A stretch of DNA of 15,807 bases from CAYNYI01 sp964401455 (lineage in GTDB: Bacteria; Fibrobacterota; OXYB2-FULL-49-7; CAYNYI01), in assembly GCA_964401455.1 (NCBI GenBank), contig CAYNYI010000072.1, positions 1 through 15,807 of the forward strand. Direction: 5' to 3'. The position numbers were made by a program, and so were the translations under genes. The notes beneath the pieces are model-generated. The model was not told where the DNA came from and did no database searches. It saw only the letters and a list, made by a program, of their open reading frames with translations. Positions 12,982-15,807 of the stretch are shown here, piece by piece. Numbering within the stretch: the first letter of the stretch is position 1; every line of letters begins with the position of its first letter.

Positions 12982-13612
12982 TCTTCACTTCCTTATATCT
13001 TTTGTTTATTTCTTCCAGAGCATCTTCTGTAATTATCATGAAAGCTGCGTTCAAAATTGCATATGCGTTTAAATCCGAAGCTCTCATGACTTTAAGCCAG
13101 GGTATATTTCTGGAAGCAAGAGTAAGATTCTCACTGTATTCCTTAACAACGATAAGGTTTTTCTTCCCTGCAACTTCAAGACCGTCAAGAACTTTCTGTA
13201 TCTCTTTGGTTTTTGGAGAACCAGGTGCGACTGAATCTATAATTTTTATAGCTTTTTCTCTTGCTTTAACCGTGAGTGCCGAAATAACCGCTTTTCTTTT
13301 AAGTTTTTTTGGAAGCTTCGAATAGTAGCTGCTCGGTGAAGGCCCGAAGGCTTTCCCGCCTCTCACCCATATCGGAGAGGTATTGGAACCAGCACGCGCA
13401 CGTCCTGTACCTTTCTGTCTCCAGGGTTTGGCTCCGCCTCCGCTAACTTCCGAACGGCCTTTTGCCTTTTTTGTTCCCTGACGCTGATTTGCAAGATAAA
13501 TTTTAACGGCTTCATATAGCAAATGATCATTAACTTCGGAGTCAAATATCTCTGCCGAGAGATCAAGCTTGCTTTTTTCTTTACCGTCTTTTGTAAGTAT
13601 TGAAACTGTCAT
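12971..13612 (-). CDS. rplD: 50S ribosomal protein L4
   Basis: L4 extends a loop into the exit tunnel opposite L22 and, in E. coli, represses the S10 operon. From ATG 13612 the protein is 213 residues. The tunnel loop region includes QRQGTKKAKGRSEVSGGGAK (about 44 to 63), then PWRQKGTGRARAGSNTSPIW and RGGKAFGPSPSSYYSKLPKK, all hallmarks. The globular part has LKRKAVISALTVKAREKAIK, DGLEVAGKKNLIVVKE and RNIPWLKVMRASDLNAYAIL. An in-frame TTG at 13618 would add two residues. I prefer ATG 13612 since the GGTGG upstream sits 10 nt from it but only 4 nt from the TTG. The 3' end overlaps rplW by 11 nt. Confidence 0.95.
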   Translation of the reverse strand: MTVSILTKDGKEKSKLDLSAEIFDSEVNDHLLYEAVKIYLANQRQGTKKAKGRSEVSGGGAKPWRQKGTGRARAGSNTSPIWVRGGKAFGPSPSSYYSKLPKKLKRKAVISALTVKAREKAIKIIDSVAPGSPKTKEIQKVLDGLEVAGKKNLIVVKEYSENLTLASRNIPWLKVMRASDLNAYAILNAAFMIITEDALEEINKRYKEVKNEG

Positions 13613-13629
13613 AATCAATTAACCACCGT

Positions 13630-14250
13630 TTAAGCTGTTTTAGTAATATGAAGTATCCCGTTTTTCGGTCCGGGAACAGCACCCTTTACAAGAATAAGGT
13701 TCTTTTCTACATCGACTTTTACGACGTCAAGATTTCGAACCGTAACATTCTTTCCACCCATTCTTCCAGCCATTCTTTTACCCGGAAAAACCCTGGCGGG
13801 ATATGCACACTGCCCGATTGAACCTGGACGTCGGTAATTTTTATTGCCATGAGTCGCCTTTCCGCGCTGGAATCCATGCCGTTTAACAGTACCCGCGAAA
13901 CCTCGTCCCTTTGAGATACCTCTTACAGCTATTTTTCGGATATCGCCCATTTCGGAAAGAGAATACCCATCTCCCGCTTTCAATTCAGAACCATCAGGAA
14001 CCGGAGTTTCTTTAATAACCTTCCGGGCAGCTGTTCCGGCTTTTTTGAAACCGCCAGCTTCAGGTTTATTGACAAGTTTTTCACGTTTTTCATAATATCC
14101 GACCTTCAGGCTTTCATACCCGTCTTTATCAAGATCTTTTACCTGAAGAACGACACCCGAACCGGCTTCAATGACCGTAACAGGCACTGCCGCCCCATTT
14201 TCCATAAAAATCCTTGTCATTCCGAGTTTTTTTCCTATAATACTTGACAT
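13630..14250 (-). CDS. rplC: 50S ribosomal protein L3
   Basis: L3 is an early assembly protein whose long loop reaches toward the peptidyl transferase centre. The 206 residues start MSSIIGKKLGMTRIFMENGA, with the family pattern GxKxGMTxxF. The segment AVRGISKGRGFAGTVKRHGF and the following QRGKATHGNKNYRRPGSIGQ (central loop) are strongly conserved. The Gln in GSIGQ matches the glutamine that is methylated by PrmB in E. coli. YPARVFPGKRMAGRMGGKNV follows and the end reads LILVKGAVPGPKNGILHI. The ATG at 14250 lies 18 nt after rpsJ, and rplD begins 17 nt after the stop. Length and features are normal. Confidence 0.97.
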   Translation of the reverse strand: MSSIIGKKLGMTRIFMENGAAVPVTVIEAGSGVVLQVKDLDKDGYESLKVGYYEKREKLVNKPEAGGFKKAGTAARKVIKETPVPDGSELKAGDGYSLSEMGDIRKIAVRGISKGRGFAGTVKRHGFQRGKATHGNKNYRRPGSIGQCAYPARVFPGKRMAGRMGGKNVTVRNLDVVKVDVEKNLILVKGAVPGPKNGILHITKTA

Positions 14251-14268
14251 TTTCTAAGTCCTGCTTTC

Positions 14269-14583
14269 TTAAGCTTTAATTTCCACATCAACACCTGCAG
14301 GGAGGTCAAGCTTCATAAGCTGTTCCATAGTCTGCGGAGTTGAGTCATAAATATCAACTACTCTTTTATGAACCCGAGACTCAAACTGTTCTCTGGATTT
14401 CTTATTCACATGCGGCGAACGGAGAACAGTATACTTTCTGATCTTCGACGGCAGAGGAATAGGTCCGCAAATCCGGGCACCTGTCTGCCTCGCAGTTTTT
14501 GTGATATCCGCCGCTGATTTATCTATGATATTATGATCATAAGATTTGAGGCGGATCCTGATTTTATTTGCCAATACAGCCAT
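14269..14583 (-). CDS. rpsJ: 30S ribosomal protein S10 (NusE)
   Basis: S10 is a 30S head protein that also acts, as NusE, in transcription antitermination with NusB and links NusG to the ribosome. The 104 residues contain KIRIRLKSYDHNIIDKSAAD (about 7 to 26), then ITKTARQTGARICGPIPLPS with the family signature GPIPLPTxxxxxTVLRSPHV. The segment RKYTVLRSPHVNKKSREQFE and RVHKRVVDIYDSTPQTMEQL come next, and the end is LDLPAGVDVEIKA. The ATG at 14583 lies 21 nt after tuf with AAGGA 9 nt upstream. This adjacency means the S10 operon has no visible leader of its own here and is fused behind tuf. Confidence 0.98.
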   Translation of the reverse strand: MAVLANKIRIRLKSYDHNIIDKSAADITKTARQTGARICGPIPLPSKIRKYTVLRSPHVNKKSREQFESRVHKRVVDIYDSTPQTMEQLMKLDLPAGVDVEIKA

Positions 14584-14604
14584 TTTTATTATTCCTTTTA
14601 ACTT

Positions 14605-15795
14605 TTACTCAAATATTTTCGATACAACACCGGCGCCAACTGTGCGTCCGCCTTCACGGATAGCAAAACGAAGGCCTTCGTCCATGGCGATAGGAGTTAT
14701 GAGTTCTATCGAGAGCTTAACATTGTCGCCGGGCATAACCATTTCTGTTCCTTCAGGAAGCTGAGCGGAGCCGGTAACATCTGTTGTACGGAAATAAAAC
14801 TGAGGGCGATAGCCGTTGAAAAACGGAGTATGACGACCGCCTTCGTCTTTCTTAAGTACATAGACTTCTCCCTCGAATTTTGTATGAGGGGTTATGCTCT
14901 TAGGTTTGGCAAGAACCATTCCGCGTTCGATATCCTCTTTGTTGACGCCGCGGAGAAGAAGCCCGACATTATCGCCGGCTTCGGCCTGATCAAGAAGCTT
15001 ACGGAACATTTCAACACCGGTTACAACAGTCTTACGGGTATCACGGATTCCGACAAGTTCAACCTCGTCTCCCTGCTTGATGATACCACGCTCTACACGG
15101 CCGGTAGCCACTGTACCGCGACCGGTTATAGAGAAAACATCCTCTACAGGCATAAGAAAGTCTTTATCCTTGTCACGCTCCGGAAGAGGAATATAGCTGT
15201 CAACAGCCTCCATAAGCTCGGTTATGCATTTCGTCTTTTCGGAGTCGGCCGGATCTTCCATAGCTTTAAGAGCGCTTCCGCGAATGATGGGTACATCATC
15301 TCCAGGGAACTCATACTGACTGAGAAGCTCACGAATCTCCATCTCAACAAGATCAAGAAGCTCGTCATCATCGACCATATCGGTCTTGTTCATGAAAACG
15401 ATTATATAAGGTACTCCGACCTGACGGCTGAGGAGTATGTGCTCACGAGTCTGAGGCATTGGACCGTCAGCGGCACTGACTACGAGTATTGAGCCGTCCA
15501 TCTGGGCCGCGCCGGTTATCATGTTCTTTATATAGTCGGCGTGTCCGGGGCAGTCTACATGAGCGTAATGACGGTTGACGGTCTGATATTCAACGTGGGC
15601 GGTCGCGATCGTTATTCCCCGAGCCTTCTCTTCCGGTGCGTTGTCTATCTCGTCAAATTTACGGATATCAGCGAAACCCTGCGCGGCAAGAACCATGGTT
15701 ATTGCCGCGGTAAGAGTTGTCTTACCGTGGTCGACATGGCCGATGGTGCCAATGTTTACATGTGGTTTGCTGCGATCGAATTTCTCTTTCGCCAT
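14605..15795 (-). CDS. tuf: Elongation factor Tu
   Basis: EF-Tu brings aminoacyl-tRNA to the ribosomal A site as a GTP complex. The 396 residues contain all GTPase motifs: G1 GHVDHGKT (19-26), switch I ARGITI with Thr62, G3 DCPGH (81-85, with His85 equal to catalytic His84 of E. coli), G4 NKTD (136-139) and G5 SAL near 174. G4 reads NKTD where many bacteria have NKCD, a conservative difference. Domains 2 and 3 follow with GRGTVATGRVERGIIKQGDE and the end LRFAIREGGRTVGAGVVSKI plus FE. The ATG at 15795 has GGAG 6 nt upstream; the promoter and any fusA lie outside the window. It is complete and co-directional with rpsJ, 21 nt away. Confidence 0.98.
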   Translation of the reverse strand: MAKEKFDRSKPHVNIGTIGHVDHGKTTLTAAITMVLAAQGFADIRKFDEIDNAPEEKARGITIATAHVEYQTVNRHYAHVDCPGHADYIKNMITGAAQMDGSILVVSAADGPMPQTREHILLSRQVGVPYIIVFMNKTDMVDDDELLDLVEMEIRELLSQYEFPGDDVPIIRGSALKAMEDPADSEKTKCITELMEAVDSYIPLPERDKDKDFLMPVEDVFSITGRGTVATGRVERGIIKQGDEVELVGIRDTRKTVVTGVEMFRKLLDQAEAGDNVGLLLRGVNKEDIERGMVLAKPKSITPHTKFEGEVYVLKKDEGGRHTPFFNGYRPQFYFRTTDVTGSAQLPEGTEMVMPGDNVKLSIELITPIAMDEGLRFAIREGGRTVGAGVVSKIFE

Positions 15796-15807
15796 AAGTC
15801 TCTCCTT

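Larger units (their letters stand above)
1..15795 (-). other. tuf-S10-spc-alpha ribosomal supercluster, one continuous transcription unit
   Basis: Thirty-one genes follow each other on the minus strand from tuf at the right edge to rplQ at the left edge. The largest gap is 49 nt (rpsN-rpsH), most gaps are 8 to 30 nt, and rplD/rplW and rplO/secY overlap. No gap holds a GC-rich stem followed by a T-run in the direction of transcription, so nothing visible splits the run. Gene order matches the widely conserved bacterial S10, spc and alpha operons joined together, with tuf in front. It differs from the common order in lacking adk between secY and map. The true ends are outside the window. That all genes share one mRNA is inference from spacing; internal promoters cannot be excluded. 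Confidence 0.85.

Noticed and set aside
14830..15492. A 220-codon open frame on the plus strand opposite tuf
   Set aside because: It lies wholly antisense to a perfectly conserved EF-Tu, has no recognisable domain and no convincing ribosome binding site. Long antisense frames are common opposite codon-biased genes.
1..15807. A novel defence, mobile or secondary-metabolite system
   Set aside because: Every stretch longer than 49 nt is accounted for by a conserved housekeeping gene; there are no direct repeats, transposase fragments, tRNA genes or unexplained frames.

Overview
The window holds one unbroken run of 31 genes, all transcribed leftward on the minus strand. It is a fused str(end)-S10-spc-alpha ribosomal protein supercluster, read from the right edge to the left. 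The order is tuf, then the S10 block (rpsJ, rplC, rplD, rplW, rplB, rpsS, rplV, rpsC, rplP, rpmC, rpsQ), then the spc block (rplN, rplX, rplE, rpsN, rpsH, rplF, rplR, rpsE, rpmD, rplO, secY). After these come map, infA and rpmJ, then the alpha block (rpsM, rpsK, rpsD, rpoA, rplQ). Only rplQ is cut, by the left edge. No gap between genes exceeds 49 nt, two gene pairs overlap, and I see no terminator, promoter, RNA gene, mobile element, CRISPR array or long repeat. The promoter must lie to the right of the window, upstream of tuf.

The genes supply the protein side of translation: EF-Tu, IF-1, 11 small-subunit and 15 large-subunit proteins. They also supply the RNA polymerase alpha subunit, the SecY channel that receives nascent membrane and secreted proteins, and methionine aminopeptidase, which trims N-termini as chains leave the ribosome. 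Co-transcription keeps these parts in proportion. Classical autoregulators (L4, S8, S4) are encoded, but I could not confidently recognise their mRNA target sites here.

The organism is a bacterium of moderate, somewhat AT-leaning base composition. The alpha subunit starts with an MRWKNLQMPK-type N-terminus, and the RpoA and SecY sequences resemble those of the Fibrobacteres-Chlorobi-Bacteroidetes (FCB) side of the tree, including Gemmatimonadota and related candidate phyla. Strong Shine-Dalgarno sequences precede most genes, which argues against Bacteroidetes proper, where they are rare. S4, S14 and L36 are all the zinc-binding, cysteine-containing forms, and L24 carries two CxxC pairs. This placement is from memory of family patterns and is only moderately secure.

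The region is an ordinary, highly conserved housekeeping locus, and I do not see a novel system in it. The points worth a look are modest: adk is missing between secY and map, eight of the 31 starts are non-ATG (four TTG, four GTG), L17 and S5 carry charged C-terminal tails, and a few start sites need correcting or are ambiguous (rplO, rplD, secY).
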